The notes beneath the pieces are model-generated. The model did no database searches. It had not been told where the DNA came from and saw only the letters and a program-made list of their open reading frames with translations. The position numbers and the translations under genes were made by a program. Shown one piece after another: positions 24,641 to 35,668 of a stretch of DNA of 64,000 bases; positions within the stretch are counted from its first letter, which is position 1; every line of letters begins with the position of its first letter. This stretch comes from Tolypeutes matacus. Taxonomy: Eukaryota > Chordata > Mammalia > Cingulata > Chlamyphoridae. Location of the stretch: NCBI GenBank assembly GCA_026826555.1, contig JAKSZT010053996.1, positions 49,768 to 113,767 of the forward strand, written 5' to 3'.

Positions 24641-26000
24641 AAATTGATCCAGAGAGGAAGGGAAAGGAAGGAATTCTTTTGCAGTTTAATAATGTGTTCT
24701 GCTGTTTTTGCTGTTTTTGTTCTTGTTTAATCTGAAATGTGGCTATATGGATATGTTAAGTTTGTCAAATTTATTTATGCTGTGTGCATTCATTTATATG
24801 TATATTATATTTCAATAAAAGGTCAAAATACAACATATAAGGGAAAAGTCCACACATATAAAAAAAATTGATCCATTTTTCTGAGTTGCCAAATATATAA
24901 GCATAAAATTATTATTTTAGTGACCAAATGATCAGTAGTGCTATACCTTATTGGGGGGAAAGGGAGTCCAAATTCTACAAGAATGAAGAAGATTTTCAGA
25001 TCGTGTGACTTGTTGTAGCACTATCTTATTTTCTTATATCTCTTGACCACTCTGGTGTTTCTGGGAGGAGGAGAAGAAAAAGATTTCCCCAAACAGTCTA
25101 TTTTTGTGGTTAAATGCCTCTTTCTGGTGCTCAAAGCAGCCTTGACACTTCTTAGTGGAAGATATAAGTCTCAGGCCTCATAGGAAGGTGAATGCTTCCC
25201 TCAGCAATTTCATTTTAGTGAGATTTCCCATATATCTCCCATGCCAATGATTTTGTACTCATCTGATATGGTTTGTAAGATACTCGTTGTTTCTAGAAGG
25301 AGTAGCCTTCTTGGGCTGGGTCCTGTAGTTAGGTTGGGACTCAGGAAATATGGTATATGGGTCTGGCTTTCATTCTTCAGTTGAATGTGAGGACTAAGAA
25401 GTCTTGCCACAGTAATTCCTTGAGGACTGGAGCCCCAAACCAGTTTATCATTGTACCATATTTCAGAATTCTCCTTTGGTTTTCTTTTGTATTATTTCTG
25501 TGGTTTATAGTTGTACATAGGAGAGAGGAGAAGGGAGAAATGGGTCAACATCACCCTGTCCCTGTTAATGTCATATTTATGTCTTTCAAGTTGCTTTATA
25601 TTTTTCTTCATATAGGCTTTGGTCATTTCTTCATAAGTTAATTTTATTGTTCTTTGTTGCTATTATAAACAGGGTTTAAACATCCATTATATTTTTTCCA
25701 GAAGAAAACATGAGTTACAAGTCCCCTACAGTTCTGAAAACCTGCTAGTCATACTCAATTAGATTTCAAACTCTGAGAGTCATTCTTAAGATGATGGTAT
25801 CTTCTCCATGGTTCCTCATGGGGGGGCCACCCTTTCCACAGACTCGCCTAATGACCATTTTCTTGGTTCCAGCCTCATCAAGCATCTGGATGGTGACAAA
25901 TCTCCAGACCTCACCCTCCAAGAACATTGGGGTGATGACCACACTTAACCCAATCTCTTGGGTAGATTCTCAACTACCTTGAGGTAGCAGAAACCTTCTT
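24641..26000. other. Single-copy DNA, no gene seen
   Basis: Moderately AT-rich. A minus-strand 66-codon stretch (25,210-25,410) and short plus-strand stretches occur, none with recognisable domains. It may include decayed ERV sequence continuing from the integrase remnant, but I cannot support that. Confidence 0.4.
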
Positions 26001-26185
26001 CCTAATCTTTGGCATACAGTCCCAACCCTCTCAGAACAGTCAGTTGGCAACCTGGTCTTCCCTAACCTATGGGGGTCAGGTCCATTCCTCTCAGAGCAAT
26101 GGGGAGTTGACTTCACCCTCCATGACATATGGGGAACAGATCCACCCCTCTCAGAGCTCTTGGGTGTCAAGCTCACTCTACCCAA
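26001..26185 (-). repeat. 60-bp tandem repeat, about three units, open on minus strand
   Basis: Units begin at 26,001, 26,061 and 26,121 (cctaatcttt, cctaacctat, catgacatat), exactly 60 bp apart, each with a ccctctcagag-type core. A minus-strand open stretch at 25,970-26,185 therefore has a 20-residue period with cores SSER, CSERN and CSERV. Identity between units is modest. No known protein family recognised. Confidence 0.7.
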
Positions 26186-26829
26186 CTCTTAAAGAAAGTG
26201 CTTCACACTCTTTGTAGCCTACAGTAGCAAGCTGGAACATCCACCCTCTTCAAATACTGGAGCAAACTCACCCTCTCTGTACACATAGGAGGGGTTTCAC
26301 TCCTGGCCCAAGGAGATGTCTTAATTCCATACCTAAGCTTCCATATATTTCCTCTTAAAGGCACTTTCCCCTCCATTTATCCCTCCCCTTTATATCCCTT
26401 TTAGTCCAGGATGGGGATGACAGTGGTTTTCTTCATACAGCTCACTGTAAACCTTGTTGGTCTAGCATGCAGAAAGCAGGGGTCCAAGCCATCAGAAAAT
26501 AAGACTTTCCACAAGTCTTTCCTAGATAACTGTGTTTTCAATCCTGGCTTAAATGTTCCACATTTAGTTAATTCCTCTAATGGGGCACTACCATCTGGAG
26601 ATTTGATTTCCAGAAGCTTGGAATTTCCATAATGAGTTTTTTGTTTCTTTGTGCCCAACAATTCAGTTCTCAGTGTATCTCCTTCATCTAGCATTTTGCT
26701 ATAAGCTGCAAGGAGAGGCCAAGCATCATTCTCCGAGTTTACTTTGCAAAGTTCTTCAGCTAACTGACCAGGCTTGCAATTTTCAAATTCTCCCTTCCAT
26801 ATAAATCAGGAGTCAACCTTGCTTAGTTT
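26186..26829. other. Unassigned; possible ERV 3' region
   Basis: A 97-codon minus-strand open stretch (26,401-26,694) lies just downstream, in ERV sense, of the integrase remnant, where env or LTR would be expected. I see no envelope motif in it. Left unassigned. Confidence 0.35.
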
Positions 26830-27070
26830 TCTACAACTTTAAAATACTTGGGATTAGTGCACCATACTGGGAATTCCTTTAACTTTAATAGCCATGGGAG
26901 TGATCTGACCTACAGAGTAAATTTCCTTCCATTTTGGCTCTAACTGAGAGAGAGGCTTGTTTTCTTGCCAAGTCTTGATCAGAACCTGGTTTTCATGTCC
27001 TGAGTGAGGAAAGTTTGCCCATGGACCATCTCAAAGGGGCCAAGTTGAAGTGGGTCTTAGCCACCTCATT
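26830..27070 (-). pseudogene. Class I (gamma-like) ERV pol remnant, integrase C-terminal end
   Basis: On the minus strand the translation includes LAPFEMVHGQ (27,010-27,060), then NQVLIKTWQ, QLEPKWK and TPMAIKVKGIP (26,840-26,990). This order is characteristic of the end of gammaretrovirus-like integrase. Two stops follow shortly (SMVH-stop), so it is a dead fossil. Integrase joins viral DNA to the host genome; nothing functional remains here. LTRs or other ERV genes could not be delimited. Confidence 0.72.
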
Positions 27071-27590
27071 TTCTATTTCCCTTCCAGAGGGAAATGCTTA
27101 GCCCTGACAGGATGGCATGTGAGTTTGCCAGTCCTCCCCAGGGTATGAGTGGGACAGGTTCTGGAACAAGGGCTAAGAGGGATCCTGGGTTAAGCATGCT
27201 CATTAACTACTTAGAAAACAAAGTTTAACACATTCAATGGCCCTCTGCATATATTCCAGAATAGAAGCTGTTCTTAGCTATACTGTGGTCATGGAGACCA
27301 GCAGTAGGCAGAATTTCCTGATCTCTAAGAAGACACTCCTATGGGGACTCTACCTATTATTCTAGGAAGAATGAAATGATTTTCAGTCAACTGATCTGGT
27401 GTTTCAAAGTCCAAGTCTGACCAAAACATTTACCATTCCAAATAATTTGGAGCTGATGCTCTGGTCTCAGCATCTTGAGAATTTAATCCACAGCCTTGCT
27501 GATGGGCATTCCTGAGGCTGACCTAGGTCTTGGGGGATATCTGAAAACTCCAAAGTTCAGACCAAAGTGCCCAAGATGGATTGGTGGGAA
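27071..27590. other. Probable further decayed ERV pol, unresolved
   Basis: In ERV sense this lies upstream of the integrase end. Weak minus-strand similarity (WQTHMPSC-like residues) may be more integrase, but stops are frequent. Beyond ~27,300 nothing is recognised. Confidence 0.35.
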
Positions 27591-27594
27591 ACGG

Positions 27595-27830
27595 GAACAG
27601 TTGCCCAAACTGAAGCACCTGATCTGAGTTTCAAGGCATGTTTGGCTGCCCTCTGAATGGAAGGTTCCAAGGAATTTCTTGGGGTTGTTCGGAGTTTACT
27701 ACTCTGGTCCTTGGCACCCCTGACATTCCAGGGTCTGAGACTGACTGCACTGTTACCCAAACAGAAGCACCTGAGATGAATCTCAGGGAACATTTGGCTG
27801 CTTTCCAAATTGAAGTGTCCAAGTTGAGTC
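27595..27830 (-). repeat. Two-copy ~150-bp degenerate repeat
   Basis: aagcacctgatctgagtttc (27,613) and aagcacctgagatgaatctc (27,765) start similar segments 152 bp apart, each with tttggctgc shortly after. In the minus-strand open stretch this gives paired GASVWVTV and GASVWATV words. Probably an old tandem duplication. Confidence 0.6.
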
Positions 27831-28279
27831 TTTGGGGACATTTAGAATTACTTCTTTTGTTCCCACCACCCCAGGAATCACAGAAACCCTGCCACTGGGC
27901 ATTTGTGGGGCTGTTCTGGACTTGGGAGACAGACTGAATAGATTTCTGGGTCAAATAGATTTTGAGCTGAAGCTACCAAGCCAAATATTGCTCCTTCTTG
28001 GAGAAGGGGCAAAAAGCTTCTTCTTCCTATTCTTACAAAGATCTTAAAAATCAGTCCTAGAAATTGGGAGTTTCTCAGCTAGACCAGCCATCAAAAGCTA
28101 TTAAGTGTTTAGAGATCAATTGTTCTAGCTAACAGCCCTTGGGGCCCTGAGGCTATAACTTCCTAACTAGCAAAGGCATTTTCAGTTTTACAGTTTTTAA
28201 GACATTCCAAAGCATTTTAACACAAATTGTAATGGGAAGTTCAGTGGTAGGGAGTAGGAAGGTAAAACGTGGGTAAAGG

Positions 28280-29106
28280 TTAATTATGAAGGGAGTCCTG
28301 GCCTGTGACTCCTGGGGAAAGGAACCTCCTTGGCATCCATTTTGGCCCTGCCCTCCACCTTCCCACCCTGTCCCAGTCCAGATAGCTGGGTGGTTGATAA
28401 GAAGGTGGGCAGGCAATGGCGTGGACTCACCAGGATGTGCAAGTCCCCAACTCGGAGTCATTGTTTTCTTTGCCACTGAGGAGAAAGGGTGGGAGAAGGC
28501 AACAGCAACCAGGCCCAAGGGCAAAGCCAATGGCTGCAAAAAGGGCATGAAAAGATGCTTAGATTACATAGATGTTTCACAAAAATTACAGGGATTCTCA
28601 TGATCTCTACCTCCCATACCTCCCATAACATCTCACATAAACCTCTTTCATTTGTTTGTCTTTTTTATTATGACTATTAATATTGGAATAATGAATATAC
28701 TCTAATGGTGATTGAATTGATGAATATACAACTATGTGGTTATACCAAATACCATTTATTTTACACTTTGAAAATAGTGTATGCTTTATTAATATGTATC
28801 AATAAAATGGTTTAAAATTTTTAAAAAACCTAAATGAAAAATAAAGAAGAAAAAAGAAAAAAAAAGGGCATGAAAAAGCAGCTTCACAGCACCTGGCACT
28901 TTGCGGGGGGACCTCTGTCTTCGCAAGGCCCTGTTATGAGTTCCTGCCCTGTGCCCACATCTCTCTGCCTGGGTCATCTCACAGGCCTGGGTGCATGGCA
29001 TGGATGTGGAGAGTTCCCATGTCCCAGCCTCTTTCTTCCTGGGATTATGCCTCATGGGGGCTTGTAGGCAAACCTACTTAAAATGGATAAGCAAAAGAAA
29101 ACATTA
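28280..29106. other. GC-richer single-copy DNA flanking L1-C
   Basis: Interrupted by the retroinsert 28,554-28,860. Several overlapping open stretches exist on both strands, but none has a recognisable domain. It is the pre-insertion DNA for L1-C, whose first base is ~29,107. Confidence 0.45.
28554..28860 (+). mobile_element. Chimeric L1-tail retroinsert with exact 16-bp TSD
   Basis: aaaaagggcatgaaaa at 28,538-28,553 and again at 28,861-28,876 brackets 307 bp. The 5' part (28,554-28,655) is antisense L1 3' UTR module B, starting at gatgcttagattacat exactly as the 13,217 block does. The 3' part (28,665-28,860) is the sense 3' tail of another L1 type (tatcaataaaatgg, then A-rich), also seen at 53,835-53,990. 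The A-rich end before the right TSD marks plus orientation. Confidence 0.88.
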
Positions 29107-29112
29107 GAGCGG

Positions 29113-29122
29113 CAAGATGGCG
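29113..29122 (+). promoter_or_regulatory. YY1-type site in L1 5' end
   Basis: caagatggcg matches the YY1 core (AAGATGGC) found near the first base of human L1, where it directs accurate start-site use. Here it begins at the seventh base of the element. Binding is inferred, not shown. Confidence 0.7.
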
Positions 29123-29274
29123 TTGGTGTAGGAGGGCGCACACTGCAAGCTCCCAGAGCAAGGCGATTTGGGGACGGGGTCCTGCCCGGGGGTCTGTGCT
29201 GTGCACGCGTGGAGTGAGAAGCTTGGGACATCTATCTGCGCGGATCGGCGGCGTGGACACAACGGTGGACATTA

Positions 29275-29930
29275 GTGAGTTTTGAGGCTACCGGTGGAGG
29301 TTGGCACAGGCGGCTGAGCCCCGCGGTTACGGAAATAAAAAATAAAACGGCCATTTGGAGCCGCGGGTGGGGCGAAAAAGTTTTATTTTCTGGGGAGCTG
29401 GCTGCCTGGCGCCCCTTGGACCTTGTGTGAACAGAGCAAACGAGCTAGTCAGCACCCGGTGAACAGGAGGGGGGATTTTGGTCGGGGAACACAGCTGATT
29501 TCCCTAGCCACCCAGGGATAAGACCCGGGCCTCTGCAGAGCCAGGAGGAAGGGACACTTCCCAAAGAAGGGAGGGTTCGGTTGGAAGACAGGGAAGGGTA
29601 TTTTATATTTTTAGACATTGATCTGGCTGCCTGCACCGCCCCATAGCTTTGGGGAGCAGATAAGCCGAACTGAAGCAGCACCAGGCTGAGAGCAGACGCG
29701 AATCTGCACTCAAACTGATTTACTGAGCAGCCCGGTGATGCTGGAGCTCGGCGCCAGAAGGGGCGGAATCTGCCATCTTTAGCACTCTTCACTGACTAAC
29801 ATCAGAGTTTCAGCTAACCTGGGGAGTCTGGAAAGTGGAACGTGCTTGATTAATTTCCACGGGCCCAGCTAGGGTCCCTTCCGTAAGGGGGTTGGTCTAG
29901 AAGAGGAATTATTTTGGGTCCTGCATTTGG

Positions 29931-29965
<35 letters not shown>

Positions 29966-30761
29966 GAGGTCACCTCAATAATTGAAAAATAAATTCTTTT
30001 TAATTTAGTTTAATAGCTAAAAGCTGCTTCAGGTCCTGCATATAGAACCCTGTGGGGAAATTCATTGATAAACACAAGTAGGCAGGAAGGATCCACGTGG
30101 ACCCTAGGGGAATCATTGACCCCCCTTAGCTCTGTTTGACTGCTTGCCTGTGTGGATCTTTGGTTTCTCTCTGTTACTTTCTGGTCTATTGCTATTATTC
30201 CCATTTTCCTCCCCCCTTCCTTTTTAATTCTATTTTTTTTTTTAAATAGGTGCTGCCAGGTGGTCGCTTATTTGCTGGGCTTCTTATTCAGTAATTTCCC
30301 ACTCACTGTATATATTGATTCTGTATTACAAACTATCACTTATCCTTCCTGCATATTTCTGCCTTCTGTTTTCTGTTGTGGCTCTTAGAGACAACATTTT
30401 TTCATAGGCCTACAACATACGGGTGTCAATTTCTATCCCATCTATTTTGTTTTCTTCTTCTTTTTACTTTTTTTTTTATTAGTATTAACTTTTTCCTTTC
30501 AGACCTTTCTCTACTATTTCTCTACCTCCTCATAATTCTAGCCTTCTAAATCACTATATATATATATTCCTCCATTTGTTTTCCCAGTCCATTATAGGAA
30601 CTCCATATTTTTTCCTAGTACTCTACACTGCCTACACAAGTTAAATATTCATCTCATTAAGTCTCATTTTGCCCCTCTTCTAACTTTTATCAACATTTCT
30701 ATTATCCTTCTGCCTTCCTTACATCTTTTGATTCCTCTGGCCCTAACCTTTTGCCTTCAAG
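29275..30761 (+). other. Inferred 5' UTR intron of the L1 transcript
   Basis: GTGAGT at 29,275-29,280 is a strong donor. The 3' end is pyrimidine-rich with ctaac at 30,743-30,747 and AG at 30,760-30,761. In L1-E the sequences flanking this interval are contiguous at 52,161/52,162, with equal spacing on each side. Length 1,487 nt. Comparable spliced L1 RNAs are known in humans; this particular intron is inferred here from two copies. Confidence 0.78.
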
Positions 30762-30903
30762 GAAACATAGAAAGAAGTAAGGAAATAAAATAAGAAGAAA
30801 AACTGCCAAAGGGAAAACTTAACTCACACGCAGAACCAACAGCTAAATAAAATTCTAGAGCATAGAGAAAAGCTAATCAACTGAACAAACCCATCAAGAT
30901 AAT

Positions 30904-31884
30904 ATGATGACCAGAGGGCAACAGAAAAATACAAATGACTCTGAAAAACTGGAAAACATGGACCAGTCCAGTGAACAAAATAAAAACCAGGAAGCAATGC
31001 AGTACATAGAACAACTAATCAAAGCTATCCAAACAAATATCATGGACCAACTGAAAGAACTGAAGGAAGAGATTAAGGATATAAAGAAGACACTGGGAGA
31101 ACATACTGAAAAAATAGCTAACACTCCTAAAAAGGTAATGGATAAGATGGCGAACAAAGACAAAAGTCAAGAAATGAAAAAGACACTGGACTCACGTGGC
31201 AGCAGAATTGAACAGGCAGAGGAAAGAATTAGTGATATGGAAGACAATACAGTTGAAATCAAAGAGATTGTAGAAAAGATAGACAAAAAGATAGAAAAAA
31301 TCCAGTATGGTCTCAGGGAATTAACCGATAATGCAAGACACACAAACATACGCATTATGGGCATCCCAGAAGGAGAAGAAAAGGGAAAGGGAACAGAAGG
31401 ATTGTTGAAGGAAGTTATGGCTGAAAACTTCCCAACTCTATTGAGAGAGATGGATGTGCAGATCCAGGAAGCACAGCGCACCCCAAATAGTATAAATCCC
31501 AACAGGCCAACTCCAAGACATATAATTGTCAAACTGTCCAATGCTCAAGACAAAGAGAAAATACTTAAGGCAGCAAGAAAAAAGAGAACCAGCACATACA
31601 AGGGAAGCACAATAAGACTAAGTGCTGATTTCTCAGCTGAAACCATGGAGGCAAGAAGACAGTGGTATGATATAGTCAAAACACTAAAAGAAAAAAACTT
31701 CCATCCACGAATTCTCTATCCAGCAAAATTGGCATTCAAAAATGATGGAGAGTTCAAAATATTCACAGATAAACAGCAATTAAGAGAGTATGTCAAGAAG
31801 AAACCAGCACTTCAAGAAATACTAAATGAATCTCTACAAATTGAAAGGAAAAAACAAAGGAGAGAGAGTTGGAGGAGAGTTTAA
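30904..31884 (+). CDS. LINE-1 ORF1 protein (RNA-binding chaperone), intact
   Basis: ORF1p is a trimeric nucleic-acid chaperone that packages L1 RNA in cytoplasmic particles. The 326-codon frame (human 338) is uninterrupted. Residues ~30-145 are a heptad-rich, charged coiled coil (EELKEEIKDIKKTL-like, RIEQAEERISDME). From ~148 an RRM begins with NIRIMGIPE, and RHIIVKLSNAQ (~204) follows. The C-terminal domain holds TYKGSTIRLSADFS and LAFKNDGEFKIF, ending in a basic tail. The start MMTRGQQ has neighbouring in-frame ATGs; the first is used. It precedes ORF2 by 64 bp, as usual. This is the only intact frame in the window with a recognised function, although ORF2 in cis is broken. Confidence 0.93.
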   Translation: MMTRGQQKNTNDSEKLENMDQSSEQNKNQEAMQYIEQLIKAIQTNIMDQLKELKEEIKDIKKTLGEHTEKIANTPKKVMDKMANKDKSQEMKKTLDSRGSRIEQAEERISDMEDNTVEIKEIVEKIDKKIEKIQYGLRELTDNARHTNIRIMGIPEGEEKGKGTEGLLKEVMAENFPTLLREMDVQIQEAQRTPNSINPNRPTPRHIIVKLSNAQDKEKILKAARKKRTSTYKGSTIRLSADFSAETMEARRQWYDIVKTLKEKNFHPRILYPAKLAFKNDGEFKIFTDKQQLREYVKKKPALQEILNESLQIERKKQRRESWRRV

Positions 31885-31948
31885 AAACAACTGAAAACTC
31901 AAAAAGAGAAACAAAACAACATATGACATACATTAACCCAAAGAAAAA

Positions 31949-34900
31949 ATGACTGAAGTAAGAAATTCGTTACGAGTAATAACACTGAATGTTAATGGAT
32001 TAAATTCACCAATCAAAAGACACAGATTGGCAGAATGGATAAGAAAATATGATCCATCTGTATGCTGTCTACAAGAAACCCATCTTCGGCCCAGGGATTC
32101 AAGGAGACTGAAAGTGAATGGCTGGAAAACAATTTTACAAGCTAACAATAGCCAAAAAAGGGCAGGTGTAGCTATTCTAATATCAGACAAAATAGATTTT
32201 AAATGCAAAACTATTGTAAGAGACAAAGATGGACACTACATATTAGTAAAAGGAGTAATCTCTCAAGAAGAGAGAACAATCATCAACAATTACGCACCTA
32301 ATCGAGGTGCCTCAAAATACGTGCGGCAAACTCTGGAAAAACTAAGAGGAGAAATAAATTCCTCTACAATTATAGCAGGAGACTTCAACACACCACTATC
32401 ATCATTAGACAGAACATCTAGGCAGAGAATCAATAAAGAAATGAAGGCACTCAACAATACATTAGAAGATTTGGACTTAATAGACATATACAGAACACTA
32501 CACCCAAATACAGCGGGATTTACATTCTTTTCCAGGGCACATGGAACATACTCCAAAATAGACCACATGCTAGGCCCCAAAACAACACTCAATGAATTCA
32601 GAAAGATTGAGATTATACAAAGTAATTTCTCTGACCACAACGGAATGAAGTTGGAAATCAATAAAGGCCAGAGAAACAGGTTAGGCACAAGGATATGGAA
32701 GTTAAACAACACACTCTTAGACAAACAGTGGGTCAAAGAGGAAATTTCAAAAGAAATCAGTAACTACCTTGAAACTAATGAAAACAACAACACAACATAT
32801 CAAAACCTATGGGATGCAGCGAAAGCAGTCCTGAGAGGGAAGTTCATAGCCATAAATTCATATATTAAAAAAGAAGAAAGAGCTAAAATTGAAGACCTAA
32901 CTGCACACTTGGAGGAATTGGAAAAACAACAAGAAACTAAACCTAAAGGAAGTAGAAATCAGGAAATAACCAATATTAGAGCAGAACTAAATGAAATAGA
33001 GAATAAGAAAGCACTGGAAACAATAAACAAAACCAAATGCTGGTTCTTCGAGTATATCAACAAAATTGACAAACCCTTAGCCAGACTAACAAAGAAAAAG
33101 AGAGAACAGATGCAAATACATAAAATAAGGAATGAGCAAGCTGATATCACTACTGACCCCACAGAAATAAACAGTATCATAAGAGGATACTTTGAAAAAT
33201 TATATGCCAACAAGAAGGACAATTTAGAGGAAATGGACAAGTTTCTAGAAACCCACAAACAGCCGACATTGATGAAAGAAGAAATAGATGAACTCAACAG
33301 CCCAATTACAAGTAAAGAGATAGACTCAGTCATTAAAAATCTCCCAACTAAGAAGAGTCCAGGACCAGATGGCTTCACAGCTGAATTCTACCAAACATTC
33401 CGGAAAGAGCTAACACCAATTCTACTTAAGCTCTTCCGAAAAATAGAAGTAGAAGGAATACTACCTAACACATTCTATGATGCCAACATTACCCTAATAC
33501 CAAAACCAAATAAAGATACCACAAGAAAGGAAAATTACAGACCAATTTCTCTAATGAACCTAGATGCTAAAATCCTTAACAAAATACTTGCTAATCGCAT
33601 TCAACAACATATCAAAAGGATTATACACCATGACCAAGTGGGTTTCATCCCAGGTATGCAAGGATGGTTCAATATAAGAAAATCAATCAATGTAATACAC
33701 CACATAAACAAACTGAAAGAAAAAAATCACATGATCATCTCTATAGATGCAGAAAAAGCATTTGACAAAATACAGCACTCTTTCCTCATAAAAACACTAC
33801 AAAAGATAGGAATAGATGGAAACTTTCTGAAAATGATAAAGGGTTTATATGAAAAACCCAAAGCTAACATCATTTTTAACGGTGAAATCCTAAAAGCCTT
33901 CCCTCTGAGATCGGGAACAAGACAAGGATGCCCACTATCACCACTCCTATTTAACATTGTGTTAGAAGTACTTGCATGAGCACTGAGACAAGAAAGGGGC
34001 ATAAAAGGCATCCAGATTGGAAAAGAAGAAGTAAAAATTTCATTATTTGCAGATGACATGATCTTATACATAGAAAGCCCTGAAAAATTGACAACAAGGC
34101 TTCTAGAACTTATAAAGGAGTTCAGTAATGTTGCAGGCTATAAGATCAATGCTCAAAAATCAGTAGCATTTCTATACACCAATAACCAGCAAACTGAGGA
34201 GGAAATAAGGAAAAAAATACCATTTACAATAGTAAAGAAAAGAATCAAATAACCAGGAATAAATTTAATTAAAGATGTAAAGGACTTATACACAGAAAAC
34301 TACACAACACTGTTAAAGGAAATCAAAGAAGACTTAAATAAATGGAAAAATATTCCCTGTTCATGGATGGGAAGATTAAACATCATCAAGATGTCTATCC
34401 TACCCAAACTAATCTACAGATTTAATGCAATCCCAATAAAAGTCAACACTATATTTTTTAAGGAACTGGAAAAACTAACCACAAAATATATTTGGAGAGG
34501 TAAGAGGCCCCGAATTGCCAAAGATATATTGAAAAAGAAAAATGAAGTTGGAGGTATCACATTACCTGACTTTAAAACATACTACAAAGCTACAGTGATC
34601 AAAACTGCATGGTATTGGCACAAGGATAGACCTACTGACCAATGGAACCGGATTGAGAGTTCTGATATAGATCCTCGCATATACAGTCATCTGATATTTG
34701 ACAAGGCCAGGAATCCCACTCAGCTGGGAGAGAGTGGCCTCTTTAACAAGTGGTGCTTGGAGAACTGGATATCCATATCCAAAAGAATGAGAGAAGAATA
34801 CCATCTCACACCTTATACAAAAATCAACTCAAGATGGATCAAAGATCTAAATATAAGAGCCAAAACCATAAAAACCTTGGAAGATAATGTAGGGAAGCAT

Positions 34901-35668
34901 CTACAGGACCTTGTAATAGGAAATGGTTTCATGAATTTCACACCCAAAGCACGAGCAGCAAGAGAAAAAATTGATAAATGGGATCTCCTCAAAATTAAAA
35001 ACTTCTGCACCTCTAAGGATGTTATTAAGAAAATAAAATGGCAACCTACCCAATGGGAAAAAATATTCGGCAACCATATATCTGATAGGAGCCTGATATC
35101 CTGCATATATAAAGAAATCCTTCACCTCGAAAATAAAAGGACAAACAACCCATATAAAAAATGGGCAAGTGACCTGAAAAGACACTTCTCCAAGGAAGAA
35201 ATACAAATGGCTAAAAAGCACATGAAAAAATGCTCAACATCACTTGCTATCAGGGAAATGCAAATCAAAACTACAATGAGATACCATCTTACACCCATTA
35301 GAATGGCAGCTGTTAAAAAAACAGCACACTATAATTGCTGGAGAGGATTGGGAGGAGTGGGAACCTTCATCCACTGCTTGTTGGCTTTTATAATGGTCCA
35401 GCCACTATGGAGGACCGTTTGGCAGTTCCTCAAAAAACTAACTACAGAACTTCCATATGATCCAGTGATTCCATTGCTGGGTATATATCCTGAAGAATTG
35501 AAAGTAAAGGCACGAACAGATATATGCACATAAACGTTCATAGTGGCATTGTTTACAATTACCAAAAGTTGGAATCAACCCAGGTGCCCATCAACAGATG
35601 AATGGATAAAGAAAATGTGGTACATACATACAGTGGAATATTACTCAAGAAGGAGTAAGAAGGAATAA
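31949..35668 (+). pseudogene. LINE-1 ORF2 with three in-frame stops
   Basis: ORF2p nicks target DNA and primes reverse transcription. The frame never shifts over 1,240 codons (human 1,275), but TGA at 33,977-33,979 (codon 677), TAA at 34,250-34,252 (768) and TAA at 35,531-35,533 (1,195) interrupt it. Endonuclease residues N14, E43, D145, N147, D229 and H230 are all present, at the human positions. RT motifs include [24 protein letters not shown] and FADD with D702/D703. In the C-terminal zinc-knuckle-like motif the second Cys is Leu (1134) and the last is Phe (1147). The first stop falls before FADD, so truncation would leave a separate endonuclease. Confidence 0.95.

Larger units (their letters stand above)
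29107..30903 (+). promoter_or_regulatory. L1-C 5' UTR with CpG-rich promoter
   Basis: Internal L1 promoters sit in the 5' UTR. The start gagcggcaagatggcg has a YY1-type core at 29,113-29,122, as in human L1. The first ~450 bp is rich in CpG, unlike the rest of the window. A 31-A run is at 29,933-29,963. Within the UTR, 29,275-30,761 begins GTGAGT and ends CAAG after a pyrimidine-rich tract. It corresponds exactly to a segment absent from L1-E, so it is a probable L1 intron. Confidence 0.85.

Noticed and set aside
29445..29792. 115-codon minus-strand frame in the L1-C 5' UTR
   Set aside because: GC-rich promoter DNA keeps long chance frames; no similarity to a known protein. An antisense L1 ORF as in primates is not supported.
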